The notes beneath the pieces were generated by a model, which did no database searches, was not told the DNA's origin, and was given only the letters and a program-made list of their open reading frames with translations. From an uncultured Nitrospira sp. (lineage in GTDB: Bacteria; Nitrospirota; Nitrospiria; Nitrospirales; Nitrospiraceae): a stretch of 32,296 nt of DNA. The DNA lies in contig CABVRO010000031.1 of NCBI GenBank assembly GCA_902500715.1, positions 1 to 32,296 of the forward strand, read 5' to 3'. Shown here piece after piece: positions 17,307 through 25,850 of the stretch. Positions within the stretch are counted from its first letter, which is position 1. Every line of letters starts with the position of its first letter. The position numbers and the translations under genes were made by a program.

Positions 17307-18737
17307 TTGGAAGATGGACGTCCATTTCTAATCGGCGGTCGGTGGTTTCACACCAGCACGACCGCTCCCGTACACAATCCCTATACAGGCGAGACGATCG
17401 CTCATGTCTGCCAGGCCGGCCCGGCCGAAGCGGAAGCGGCCGTGCAGTCGTCGGTCGAGGGCGCGGTTGCGATGCGCCGATTGTCCGGCTATGCGCGCTC
17501 GACGCTGCTTCAGAACGCCGCTCAGGCCCTTCAGGCCAGGCAGGAAGAGTTTGCGCGCACCATGATGGCCGAGGCCGGCAAACCCCTGACCGATGCGCGT
17601 CGCGAGGTCGGCCGTGCCATTCAGACGTTCTCGATCGCTGGGGAAGAAGCCAAGCGTATCGGGGGTGAAGTGGTCCCGCTCGATTGGTCTCTCGGGATGG
17701 AGTCGTACTGGGGAGTGACGCGGCGATTTCCCATCGGACCCATTCTCGGGATTACCCCCTTCAATTTCCCGCTGAATCTCGTCGTCCATAAGGTCGCTCC
17801 GGCCTTGGCGGCTGGTAACTCGATTCTCATCAAACCGGCTCCGCAGACCCCCCTGACATCGCTCCTCCTGGCGGAGCTGCTTCTCGAAGCGGGCGTTCCA
17901 CCGGGTGGTCTCAACGTGTTGCCCTGCGATAACCGGGTGGCGGAGCAATTAGTCGTCGATCCCCGGTTCAAGTTGCTGAGCTTTACCGGAAGCGCGCCGG
18001 TGGGCTGGATGTTGAAGGCCAAGTGCGGCAAGAAAAAGGTGGTGCTCGAATTGGGCGGGAATGCCGCCGTGATCGTCGAGCCGGACGCGGATCTGGATTA
18101 TGTGGCGCAGCGGTGTGTAACCGGGGGCTTCAGCTATGCGGGGCAGACGTGCATTTCGGTCCAACGGATTTTTGTGCATGAGTCGGTCGTTGCAGCCTTT
18201 ACCGAGAACCTCGTGGCTCGTGTGGAGCGGTTGGAAACCGGAGACCCCGGCAATGAACGCACGGTCGTCGGCCCGCTCATCGATGCGGGGGCCGCGCAGC
18301 GCGTCGAAGGCTGGATCGGGGACGCCGTGGCCCAAGGCGCCCGGGTGTTGTCGGGCGGAACGCGGGTGGGGTCGGTCGTGCGGCCGACGGTCTTGTCCCA
18401 GGTGACGCCTGCCATGAAGGTGTCCTGTGAGGAAGTGTTCGGTCCGTTGGTGACGATTACGCCCTATCGCGAGTTCGATGACGTCTTGAAAGTCGTCAAT
18501 GAGTCGGAGTACGGCTTGCAGGCGGGCCTGTTCACCAGCCACATCGGGCGAATTTTTCAAGCCTTTGAGCAGCTGGAGGTCGGCGCCGTCCTGGCGAACG
18601 AAATTCCGACGTTCCGCGCGGACCATATGCCTTACGGCGGGGTGAAAGACTCCGGGATCGGACGTGAAGGGTTGCGGTATGCGATCGAAGACATGACCGA
18701 ACCCAAGTTACTGGTCATGAACCTCCGCAGACCTTGA
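17307..18737 (+). CDS. NAD(P)-dependent aldehyde dehydrogenase, TTG start
   Basis: 476 residues, the usual size for this superfamily. Starting at TTG 17307 is supported by GGAG 8 bases ahead (17295-17298) and by the length; the frame is open further upstream but overlaps the zinc-ribbon gene. It has ITPFNFPLN (cofactor site), Glu248 in LELGGN and nucleophile Cys282 in YAGQTCISVQR, so it should be active. It oxidises an aldehyde to an acid. In this polyamine cluster aminobutyraldehyde or aminopropionaldehyde are plausible substrates, but sequence alone does not fix the substrate; lactaldehyde, succinate semialdehyde or glyceraldehyde-3-phosphate are alternatives. Confidence 0.88.
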   Translation: MEDGRPFLIGGRWFHTSTTAPVHNPYTGETIAHVCQAGPAEAEAAVQSSVEGAVAMRRLSGYARSTLLQNAAQALQARQEEFARTMMAEAGKPLTDARREVGRAIQTFSIAGEEAKRIGGEVVPLDWSLGMESYWGVTRRFPIGPILGITPFNFPLNLVVHKVAPALAAGNSILIKPAPQTPLTSLLLAELLLEAGVPPGGLNVLPCDNRVAEQLVVDPRFKLLSFTGSAPVGWMLKAKCGKKKVVLELGGNAAVIVEPDADLDYVAQRCVTGGFSYAGQTCISVQRIFVHESVVAAFTENLVARVERLETGDPGNERTVVGPLIDAGAAQRVEGWIGDAVAQGARVLSGGTRVGSVVRPTVLSQVTPAMKVSCEEVFGPLVTITPYREFDDVLKVVNESEYGLQAGLFTSHIGRIFQAFEQLEVGAVLANEIPTFRADHMPYGGVKDSGIGREGLRYAIEDMTEPKLLVMNLRRP

Positions 18738-18910
18738 ACGCTCGGAAGCGAGACAAAAAAACCCTCCCGCCGTATTGCGGATGCCCCACAAACTTGATAC
18801 AACTTTCGCGCGTGTCGCCGCATGATCAATTGCGTGGCACAAGCCTTGTGACAATTCTTCGAACACTCAGGGTGGAGTGATTTCGACGAGGGATGAAGAG
18901 GGAGACCTAC

Positions 18911-19486
18911 ATGGTACCAACACACATGTTTTTGACGAGGGGCGTCGGGGTGCACAAGGAAAAGCTGGCTGCGTTCGAGCAGGCCTTGCGTAGCGCCGGC
19001 GTGGCCTATTGCAACCTCGTCAGTGTCTCGTCGATTCTCCCGCCCAATTGCAAAATTCTCCCTCGCAAGCGCGGCGAAAAATTGTTGAATCCCGGTGAGA
19101 TCACGTTTTGCGTCATGGCCAGGTCGGAGACCAACGAGCGCAACCGGCTGATCTCCGCGTCGATCGGTTTGGCGATTCCGACGGATCGCGATACGTACGG
19201 CTATCTTTCCGAGCACCATGCGTACGGTGAAACGGACGAAGAGTCCGGTGAATACACGGAGGACCTGGCGGCACAGATGCTCGCGACCACGCAGGGCATC
19301 GAGTTCGATCCCGATGTCGCCTGGAAAGAGCGTGAGCAGGTCTTCAAGATGGGCGGAAAAATCGTGCGGACATTGAATATCACGCAATCGGCGGTCGGTC
19401 GTCCCAATCGGTGGACGTGTGTCATCGCCTTGGCGGTGTTTATCCCCACGGAAAACATCCCCAAGAGTCTTCGAGACAAGGCCTAG
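18911..19486 (+). CDS. Pyruvoyl-dependent arginine decarboxylase
   Basis: 191 residues from ATG 18911 (MVPTHMFLT), preceded by GAGGGAGA; an ATG at 18893 is less well placed. The sequence [14 protein letters not shown] contains the self-cleavage Ser pair (Ser40/Ser41) that generates the pyruvoyl cofactor in PvlArgDC enzymes. Other family blocks are [18 protein letters not shown] and [13 protein letters not shown]. It converts arginine to agmatine and CO2 in the cytoplasm, first step of putrescine synthesis. The agmatinase-type gene begins 11 bases after its stop, so the two steps are coupled. The 173-base gap upstream could contain its own promoter but I see no convincing one. Confidence 0.93.
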   Translation: MVPTHMFLTRGVGVHKEKLAAFEQALRSAGVAYCNLVSVSSILPPNCKILPRKRGEKLLNPGEITFCVMARSETNERNRLISASIGLAIPTDRDTYGYLSEHHAYGETDEESGEYTEDLAAQMLATTQGIEFDPDVAWKEREQVFKMGGKIVRTLNITQSAVGRPNRWTCVIALAVFIPTENIPKSLRDKA

Positions 19487-19497
19487 CGGCGGGCGGC

Positions 19498-20430
19498 ATG
19501 GCGCTCCCGTCCGGATGGCTTGGGCAAGCCGACAACTTTCTGGGGATCGACGAACCCTGGTGTCATCCCGATCAGGCCGGAGTGTACGTACTCCCGGCTC
19601 CCTACGAACATACCTCCAGTTATATCCTCGGGTCCGATCGGGGCCCCTCCGCGATCATTGAAGCTTCTCAACAGGTCGAGTTATACGATGAGACGCTGCG
19701 CTACGAGCCCTACCGTGAATGGGGCGGCGTCGCGACGGCAGCCACATTGAATCTCGATGGGCGGGTCGATGGTCCGGCCGTCCAGGCTATTCAGGATTTT
19801 GTGCAGCCGCATGTCGGTCGGGGGAAATTTTTGGTCACCCTGACCGGTGAACATACCGGCGCCTTAGGGGCGATTCGGGCGCATGCCCGGAATTATCCGG
19901 GTATGTGTGTGGTGCAGATCGACGCCCATGGCGATCTCCGCCAGGCCTACCAGGACAATCCATACAGCCATGCGAGTGTGATGGCCCGTGTGGTGGAGGA
20001 TGGGCTGCCCCTGGTACAAATCGGTGTCCGGTCGATCAGTCCGGAAGAAATCGAACTGATTCAGAAGACCCCACGGATCCAGACATTTTTTGCCGCCTCG
20101 ATTCTCGATCCATCCGGTCCCTATGAGGGACGGGCCGCTCGCTGGATTCCAGAGGTTCTGGTTGCCTGCACCGGGCCGGTCTATCTCACCTTCGATTGCG
20201 ACGGACTCGATGCGTCGATTGTGCCGGCATTGGGAACGCCCGAGCCGGGCGGGTTGGGTTGGTACGATACCCTCGCGCTTGTGACCGCGTTGGCACACGG
20301 TCCCGGTATTGTCGGCATGGACATCAGCGAGATCGCGCCCATCGAGGGGTTTGTCGCGCCCCAGTTCAGCATCGCCCGCTTGATCTATCGAATGCTGGGA
20401 CGGATTCGTGCCGGCCGCCGCGTGCATTGA
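19498..20430 (+). CDS. speB: Agmatinase-type ureohydrolase
   Basis: 310 residues, arginase/agmatinase superfamily. Mn ligands are present: His119 in TGEHTGAL, Asp142/His144/Asp146 in QIDAHGDL, Asp233/Asp235 in TFDCDGLDAS. The first motif reads GEHT where most family members have GGDHS, so the His is kept but flanking residues differ. SDRGPSAI and YSHASVM are usual supporting motifs. It would cleave agmatine to putrescine and urea; placement directly after the arginine decarboxylase supports agmatine as substrate. The ATG at 19498 has only a weak GGGCGG ahead; coupling from the upstream gene may help. Longer frame to 19411 overlaps the decarboxylase and is not used. Confidence 0.88.
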   Translation: MALPSGWLGQADNFLGIDEPWCHPDQAGVYVLPAPYEHTSSYILGSDRGPSAIIEASQQVELYDETLRYEPYREWGGVATAATLNLDGRVDGPAVQAIQDFVQPHVGRGKFLVTLTGEHTGALGAIRAHARNYPGMCVVQIDAHGDLRQAYQDNPYSHASVMARVVEDGLPLVQIGVRSISPEEIELIQKTPRIQTFFAASILDPSGPYEGRAARWIPEVLVACTGPVYLTFDCDGLDASIVPALGTPEPGGLGWYDTLALVTALAHGPGIVGMDISEIAPIEGFVAPQFSIARLIYRMLGRIRAGRRVH

Positions 20431-20621
20431 CTCCCACATTGTGAACTGTCGCTCGTGAAGCGTCTTTCGTTGGAGAGCGGAAGGTATCGCTTGCGACAAT
20501 AGATCCAGGCACGGAGGAATCCCTGTCTGTGTGTTCCGGGCGAGGCGTTTGTTCCTACGCTCGTGGCGAGATACGATGGACCCTTCACGAGGAACGGCTG
20601 ACTCGACTTCATCCCCCTGCC

Positions 20622-21332
20622 ATGCGCATCAATAAATTCTTCACCGAGCAGGGCCTGTGTTCCAGGCGAGAGGCCGATCGCCTTATTGCCGAAGGGCGGG
20701 TGACCATCAACGGCCGGGTGGCCAAGCTCGGCGACCAGGTCTCGCCCCAGGACGCGGTGGCGCGCGACGGCGTTGTGCTACAGCGCGGCAATCGCGCGGT
20801 GTATCTCAAGTATCACAAACCGGTCGGGGTGACGACGACCACCGAACCGCATGTGCGACGGAACATCGTCGCCGAGATCGGCCATACGGCCCGAATTTTT
20901 CCGATCGGACGGCTCGACAAAGATTCCTCCGGCCTCATTCTGCTGACGAACGACGGCGACATCGTCAATGAGATCTTGCGGGTCGAGCACGGACATGAGC
21001 GGGAATATCGTGTGGAAGTGGATCGGGAATTTGACGAGACGTTTCTCGTACGGATGGCCCATGGGGTGACCGTTCTGGGAGTGCCCACCAGGCCATGCAG
21101 TGTGGCGCGTCTCGGCCCCCGTCGCTTTCGCATCATCCTGACGGAGGGGCGCAACCGTCAGATTCGGCGCATGTGTCAGGCGCTCGGTCATCGCGTCGTG
21201 TCATTACATCGCGTGCGGATCATGCACATTACCATTGAGGGTCTGCAGGCCGGGCAGTGGGTGGATTTGACCCACGATGAACGTAGCCGACTCTTTCAGG
21301 CGCTCGGCCGGCCGGAGGCTGCGTCGAGATAA
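20622..21332 (+). CDS. rluF: 23S rRNA pseudouridine synthase, RluF type
   Basis: 236 residues from ATG 20622. An S4 RNA-binding domain comes first (MRINKFFTEQGLCSRREADR), then the pseudouridine synthase domain with catalytic Asp in PIGRLDKDSSGLILLTN. Downstream blocks (HEREYRVEVD, LTEGRNRQIRRMCQALGH, RIMHITIEGLQAGQWVDLT) follow E. coli RluF, which modifies U2604 of 23S rRNA, more closely than RluB or RluE. The start has no clear ribosome site; a longer frame from 20529 exists but its extra residues do not resemble the family. It stands after the polyamine cluster with a 191-base gap and is probably independent. Confidence 0.88.
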   Translation: MRINKFFTEQGLCSRREADRLIAEGRVTINGRVAKLGDQVSPQDAVARDGVVLQRGNRAVYLKYHKPVGVTTTTEPHVRRNIVAEIGHTARIFPIGRLDKDSSGLILLTNDGDIVNEILRVEHGHEREYRVEVDREFDETFLVRMAHGVTVLGVPTRPCSVARLGPRRFRIILTEGRNRQIRRMCQALGHRVVSLHRVRIMHITIEGLQAGQWVDLTHDERSRLFQALGRPEAASR

Positions 21333-21375
21333 GCAGGAATGGGGACGTTGGAATGAACGCAGCGAGCACGAGCGG

Positions 21376-22134
21376 TTATCCCTCGCTCGGCAGGCTCCGT
21401 GGTGAGCTCGAATGGGCCGTTTCTTCAGGTCGTGAGGAGGGCAGTTCCTGTACGCGCACGGGACGAGTGAGAAACAGGTTCAACAGCGCGATGAAAAAAC
21501 TCCCGCCCACGATCCAGTAGCCGGTCCTCACAATCGTTTTGGTTCCTTCGTCACGCATGTCCTTGGCGACTTCTGCCACCGTCTCCAGTAGGCGGTCCAG
21601 CGCGAGACTCACCTGCATGACTTTCGGCCCGCCATTGTCGGCCGCATGAATTTCGGCTTTGCGACGCAGTTCCGCCGCTTCGGCCGCGGAGCCGGCCCTC
21701 CATTCCTGCGACAGCAAATCGATCGTCTTGCTGGCGACATGAAAGTACAGATCGAGGCTTTCGCGAACCGCTTGAATGTCTTTCTCTTCGCTTCGTCCGC
21801 TCCGTGACACGCGCAGACCGGCTGCGGCGTATCGATCCACCGCATGTTGAATCCGTGCGCGTTGCGTCGGCAACGATTCAGTAATCCGTTCGAAGGCGGT
21901 CTGGTTCTCGGCCTCCAACGACCGGATGATCGTATTTCGATAGCGAATGACGTCTGCTGAAATATGGGCAAGATCCGCTGCGCCCAGGGTGTACTCGGCG
22001 TACATGATGCGCAGATCCTGATCGATACGGCTGAGCGCCTGGCCGCTGACCCATCCCAACCCCGCGATTAGAACACTGATGATCAGTTGGTTCGTAGTAG
22101 GAAAGGACAATTTCAGGCGTGATGCCAATGACAC
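21376..22134 (-). CDS. Two-TM four-helix-bundle membrane protein without output domain
   Basis: 252 residues from GTG 22134, chosen because GAAGGGGA lies 5 bases ahead. A membrane helix (about 17-34) is followed by ~165 mainly helical residues rich in Ala, Arg and Glu, and a second helix (about 205-222). This matches the 4HB_MCP-type periplasmic ligand-binding module of chemoreceptors and kinases, but the protein ends ~30 residues after the second helix (Pro/Ser-rich tail), with no HAMP, kinase, cyclase or MCP domain. It starts 101 bases after the stop of the upstream ABC gene on the same strand and is probably the last gene of that operon. It may sense or scaffold for the transporter; this is inference. 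Confidence 0.7.
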   Translation of the reverse strand: MSLASRLKLSFPTTNQLIISVLIAGLGWVSGQALSRIDQDLRIMYAEYTLGAADLAHISADVIRYRNTIIRSLEAENQTAFERITESLPTQRARIQHAVDRYAAAGLRVSRSGRSEEKDIQAVRESLDLYFHVASKTIDLLSQEWRAGSAAEAAELRRKAEIHAADNGGPKVMQVSLALDRLLETVAEVAKDMRDEGTKTIVRTGYWIVGGSFFIALLNLFLTRPVRVQELPSSRPEETAHSSSPRSLPSEG

Positions 22135-22234
22135 AAACGTCCCCTTCGTCGGGCTGCAATCAAACACTCGAGCTCAGTCTAGCAGATCGCTCGCGAAGAA
22201 AGAAGTCGAGGCAGCTTTGATGCCGAATGTGCCA

Positions 22235-23908
22235 CTAGTCCAGCACCACCCGTCGTTCGACCAGCTGGCTGACCTCCGGATCGTTGGAGGCGAACACCAC
22301 CGACCAGGGTTCTTCCTTGGAGCAGAGTCGGCGCAGGAGGGTGAGTCGCAGCGCCGGCTCGATATTGTGGAGGCTGCCGTTAAAGATCAGCAGTTCCGGC
22401 CGGGTCACGATCATCCGGGCCAGGAGCACTCGGAGAACCTGGCTTCGAGTCAAGTTGGCGCCGTTTCCATGCACCAGAGTTTCCAGCCCCTGCGGCATGG
22501 CGTCGATTTCCTCTTCAAGTTCCACGAATCGGAGGGCCCAGCGTAGATCTTCAAACTGAATCGAAGGGCGATGCAGAGTGATATTCTCCTCCAGGGATCC
22601 GTCGAAGAGGGTGGGATGGGAATCCAGCATCAACCCCCGGCAGCGGTTCACATAATTCAGCGACACATCGCGCAGGTCAACGTCGTTGTAGCGGATCACC
22701 CCGGCGGTCGGATGGTACAGTCCGGCTAATACCAGCGCGAGCGAGGTTTTGCTTCTGCTGGTTCCGGAGAGGACGCTGATCTTTTCCCCCGGCATGACTT
22801 CCAGGTTGAATCGTTCGAAGAGCAGCGGTCCGTCCGGCGCGGCGAAGGACACGTCTTTGCACGTCAGGCGCACCCCCTGCAGCGAGGGATCGGGGAGCCA
22901 GGCGGCCAGGGGGCCGGAGACATCCTCCTTCGGCATATCAAACAGAGTGGAGAGCTCATGGAGCGAGGTGGCGACATAGATGGCGGCATACATGCGCCGG
23001 GCGACGGTGTCGAGATTGAGCAACAGGGTGCCGACGATTACCTCCGCCGCGACGAACTGTCCGAGGGTGATGTCGCCGACCGACAGCAACCAGCCGCCGA
23101 GGCCGATCATGCCGCTATGCGCCACGGCCTGAAACACGACCGTGCTCTTATATTGCGCGCCGCTCAGAATATCGGAACGCGTCTTCCGCGCCATGACATA
23201 GGCCTTGACCAGCGCGTCGGTTTTTTTGAGGAGCAACGGCAGGCTGTCCGTGGACTTGAAATGGAGCCGGTTGATACCGATGTCCTGGAGCCAGTGAAAG
23301 GTCTGGTAGTGCAGCCGGGACACCCGTTGCGTGATGCGGAGCCCGCCTCGACCGAAAAACGTCAGCAGAAAGGTAAACCCTGCGATCAGGAACGTGTTAT
23401 ATCCCAGGAAATAGGGATGGTACATGATCAAAATCGCCATGCCGATGGTGCCCGACACCGACACATTGATCACATCGACCAACATGGCGACCAGGGCCCG
23501 GGGCAACAGTTCCGCCTCGATGAACGTGTTGGTATGTTGAGGAAGAAAAACATTCTCGCGGAAGCGGGGCAGGGATTCGGTAAAGGCGACGGCAAGCCGC
23601 GTATAGAGGCGCTGGACCAGGATTTCCACCGCCCGTGCTTGCAGGACCCGGAATGCCCCCATCAGCAGCAACGCGCCGAACATCGTGGCCACAAGAGTGA
23701 CGATCATGATCGGTTGAATGGCGAACGCGAAGGTATTGACGAGTTCCTGCACCGTGAGCGGGACGATCAATGCAAACAGACCGATCGCGACGGCATAGGA
23801 CACGATGATGGCGAGGATGCGGCGCTCGAGCCCGATCAGGAGATTCAGGCAGGCAAGGATGGTCCAGGCGGAGGGCGTCGAAATGGGCGTTTCAGCGGTG
23901 TCGTTCAC
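22235..23908 (-). CDS. ABC-exporter half-transporter with degenerate ATPase domain (copy A)
   Basis: 557 residues: a type I exporter membrane domain (six helices within ~30-310) then an NBD (345-557). The NBD fold is recognisable (LFDGSLEENITL, MPQGLETLV) but the ATPase motifs are changed. Walker A is GTSRSKTS (382-389): Lys and Thr kept, glycines lost. The Q-loop reads LDS (428-430) in place of the usual Gln. The signature is LTRSQ (486-490), not LSGGQ. Walker B is LLIFNG (506-511), with Asp to Asn and catalytic Glu to Gly. The H-loop is SNDP with Asn for His. Normal hydrolysis seems unlikely. It shares membrane-domain blocks (SYxIAIGLF-type, VPLTVQELVNTFAFAIQP) with copy B upstream. GTG start 23908 with weak ribosome site. 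Part of the HlyD-TolC operon. Confidence 0.85.
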   Translation of the reverse strand: MNDTAETPISTPSAWTILACLNLLIGLERRILAIIVSYAVAIGLFALIVPLTVQELVNTFAFAIQPIMIVTLVATMFGALLLMGAFRVLQARAVEILVQRLYTRLAVAFTESLPRFRENVFLPQHTNTFIEAELLPRALVAMLVDVINVSVSGTIGMAILIMYHPYFLGYNTFLIAGFTFLLTFFGRGGLRITQRVSRLHYQTFHWLQDIGINRLHFKSTDSLPLLLKKTDALVKAYVMARKTRSDILSGAQYKSTVVFQAVAHSGMIGLGGWLLSVGDITLGQFVAAEVIVGTLLLNLDTVARRMYAAIYVATSLHELSTLFDMPKEDVSGPLAAWLPDPSLQGVRLTCKDVSFAAPDGPLLFERFNLEVMPGEKISVLSGTSRSKTSLALVLAGLYHPTAGVIRYNDVDLRDVSLNYVNRCRGLMLDSHPTLFDGSLEENITLHRPSIQFEDLRWALRFVELEEEIDAMPQGLETLVHGNGANLTRSQVLRVLLARMIVTRPELLIFNGSLHNIEPALRLTLLRRLCSKEEPWSVVFASNDPEVSQLVERRVVLD

Positions 23909-23940
23909 ACGAGGGCTCGTATCGGTCGGCTGTGGGCCGC

Positions 23941-23969
23941 AGTGTGGGCGATTGCCCGATTTCTGTCAA
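23941..23969 (-). promoter_or_regulatory. Possible internal promoter ahead of ABC copy A
   Basis: On the minus strand a consensus TTGACA (23964-23969) lies 17 bases from CACACT (23941-23946). The -10 is poor, so at best a weak internal promoter for the last two genes. Confidence 0.25.
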
Positions 23970-24048
23970 GCCGAGCAGGTCCGGCCGTGTGGGGCGCAGG
24001 AACATGAAGCGGGCGGGAACAGAAACGAAGAATCGATGCGTAGTCCGG

Positions 24049-25716
24049 TTAGTTCAGCATGATACGGCGGTCGATATGCGGGGTCAGGGTGGGATCGTTC
24101 GAGACGAAAATGACCGACCACGGCTCTTCCTTGCTGCAGAGGCGCCGGAGAATCGTCTCGCGCATCGCGGGATGCATGTTGTGGAGGATCCCCTCGAAAA
24201 TGAGGAGTTGCGGCCGACCGAGGATCGCTCGAGCGACCAGGATGCGCATGATGTGCGTCGGCGCGAAAATTTTCCCGGCAGCCCGGACGTGGGTTTTAAG
24301 GCCCTGCGGCAGGGCATCGACTTCCTCTTCCAGCTCGGTAAAGCGTAACGCCCATCTCACATCACTGTACGGGATATATTCCCGTCCGAGCAGGATGTTC
24401 TCTTCGAGCGTGCCTTCGAACAAAGACAACTGCGAATCCAGGATGAATCCTCTGAACCGGTTGACGGAGTCCAGGTTGAGGTGCCGGAGGTCGACGCCGT
24501 TGTAGCGGATCACGCCGGAGGTGGGTGATTCCAGGCCGCCCAGTACCCGGGCCAGGGCGGTTTTGGCCATCGCGCTGTCCGCATAAATGCCGATTTTTTC
24601 GCCGGGCGTCACTTCCAGGTTGAAGCGCTCGAAGACGGCAGGGCCGCCGGCAGGGGCAAACGTCAGATCTTTGCAGGTAACGCGAATGCCGTGCACGGTC
24701 GGGTCCGGGAGCGGAACGGAGAGGGTCGCCGTATCCTGGTCCTTTGGGAGGGAGAACAAGAAGCTCAGCTCCGTCAATGCCGTCAGGAAGTAATAGATGT
24801 GCCCCATCCGTTTGATGACCCCGTCGAAGCTCGACAGCATGCCGCTGACGACGACTTCGGCGGCGACAAATTGTCCGAGCGTCAACTGTCCGATGCCCAG
24901 GAGCCAGCCGGCCGTCGCAATCAGACCGCCATGCGCAATGGCCTGCCAGCCCAGTGAGCCCAGATACTGCCGGATCAAAATTCCGAACCTGGTCCGACGG
25001 ATGCCGACGTAGGTATCCAGGAGCTGGTCCGTCTTCTTGACCAGCAGGGCCTGGCTGTCGGTCGATTTGAAATGGAGCAGGTTATAGGCAATTTCCTGAA
25101 ACCAGTGCAGGGTGTCGTACTTGGCGTGGGAGAGGTTCATGTCGGCCTTGAGGCCGCCATGGCTCATGAGGAAAAAGACCACGTTGAATCCGACCAGCAG
25201 GATCGCGTTATACAGCAGGAAATACGGGTGATAAAACACCAGGATGGTCATGCCGACCGCGCCGCCGACGATGACGTTGATCAGATCCACCAGCAGGACC
25301 GAGACCGCCCGTTGCATGAGAATGGTTTCCACGAAGAAATTGGCAAAGCGCGGTTTAAAGCCCTGGTAGCGCAGGTGGGGGAGTTGCTGAGACATGGCAA
25401 TGGCGACTCTGGCGAAGATGCGACGCTCCAACACCTCGACCGCGTAATACTGCAGGGCCCGGAAGGCACCGACAAATAACAGGGCGGCCACCATGACGGC
25501 GGCCAGGGTGACGATGGTAATGGGTTGGATCGCGAACGCGAAGGTATTGACAAGCTCCTGAACCGTGAGGGGAACGATCAGGGAGAAGAGCCCGATGGCG
25601 ATCGAATAGGAAACAATGAGTCCGAGGACCCGCCGTTCCAGGCGGAAGAGGAGGCCGAGATGGCCGATGACGGCCTGGAACAGATTGCTCTGATTATCGG
25701 AATGGTCCTGGGCCAT
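24049..25716 (-). CDS. ABC-exporter half-transporter with degenerate ATPase domain (copy B)
   Basis: 555 residues with the same layout as copy A. Membrane domain ~30-320; NBD 345-555. Walker A region is YADSAMAKTA (378-387), Lys and Thr kept but glycines lost. The Q-loop again reads LDS (426-428), the signature position reads FAPTH (484-488), Walker B is LLIFEG (504-509; Asp to Glu, catalytic Glu to Gly) and the H-loop SND (539-541). Membrane-domain blocks are nearly identical to copy A, so the pair arose by duplication and probably forms a heterodimer. ATG 25716 has CTGGAG 7 bases ahead. It lies 134 bases after tolC. No N-terminal C39 peptidase or CLD domain is present, unlike bacteriocin exporters. 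Confidence 0.87.
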   Translation of the reverse strand: MAQDHSDNQSNLFQAVIGHLGLLFRLERRVLGLIVSYSIAIGLFSLIVPLTVQELVNTFAFAIQPITIVTLAAVMVAALLFVGAFRALQYYAVEVLERRIFARVAIAMSQQLPHLRYQGFKPRFANFFVETILMQRAVSVLLVDLINVIVGGAVGMTILVFYHPYFLLYNAILLVGFNVVFFLMSHGGLKADMNLSHAKYDTLHWFQEIAYNLLHFKSTDSQALLVKKTDQLLDTYVGIRRTRFGILIRQYLGSLGWQAIAHGGLIATAGWLLGIGQLTLGQFVAAEVVVSGMLSSFDGVIKRMGHIYYFLTALTELSFLFSLPKDQDTATLSVPLPDPTVHGIRVTCKDLTFAPAGGPAVFERFNLEVTPGEKIGIYADSAMAKTALARVLGGLESPTSGVIRYNGVDLRHLNLDSVNRFRGFILDSQLSLFEGTLEENILLGREYIPYSDVRWALRFTELEEEVDALPQGLKTHVRAAGKIFAPTHIMRILVARAILGRPQLLIFEGILHNMHPAMRETILRRLCSKEEPWSVIFVSNDPTLTPHIDRRIMLN

Positions 25717-25788
25717 CGTGGTACTCCAGCAAAACCTGACCGGGCCACTTGCCGTGTCTCTTCGCGAGCAATCCGAGCCGCTGGAAGT

Positions 25789-25807
25789 GACCCGCCAGTG
25801 TCGGGTC
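25789..25807 (-). repeat. Small hairpin between tolC-like and ABC genes
   Basis: GACCCG (25789-25794) pairs with CGGGTC (25802-25807) around a 7-base loop. In the transcript it lies between the tolC-like stop and the next start, without a T-run, so it may affect mRNA stability or partial termination. Confidence 0.3.
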
Positions 25808-25850
25808 GCCTCATCGGTTAAAACCTATCAGAGCAGACTGCAAAATACCA

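Noticed and set aside
22958..24007. 349-codon open frame on the plus strand
   Set aside because: Antisense to ABC copy A; composition rich in Asp, His, Gln and Arg with no motif.
22235..25716. Bacteriocin-type (C39 peptidase) exporter
   Set aside because: Neither ABC protein has an N-terminal peptidase or peptidase-like domain, and no small double-Gly leader peptide gene was found nearby.
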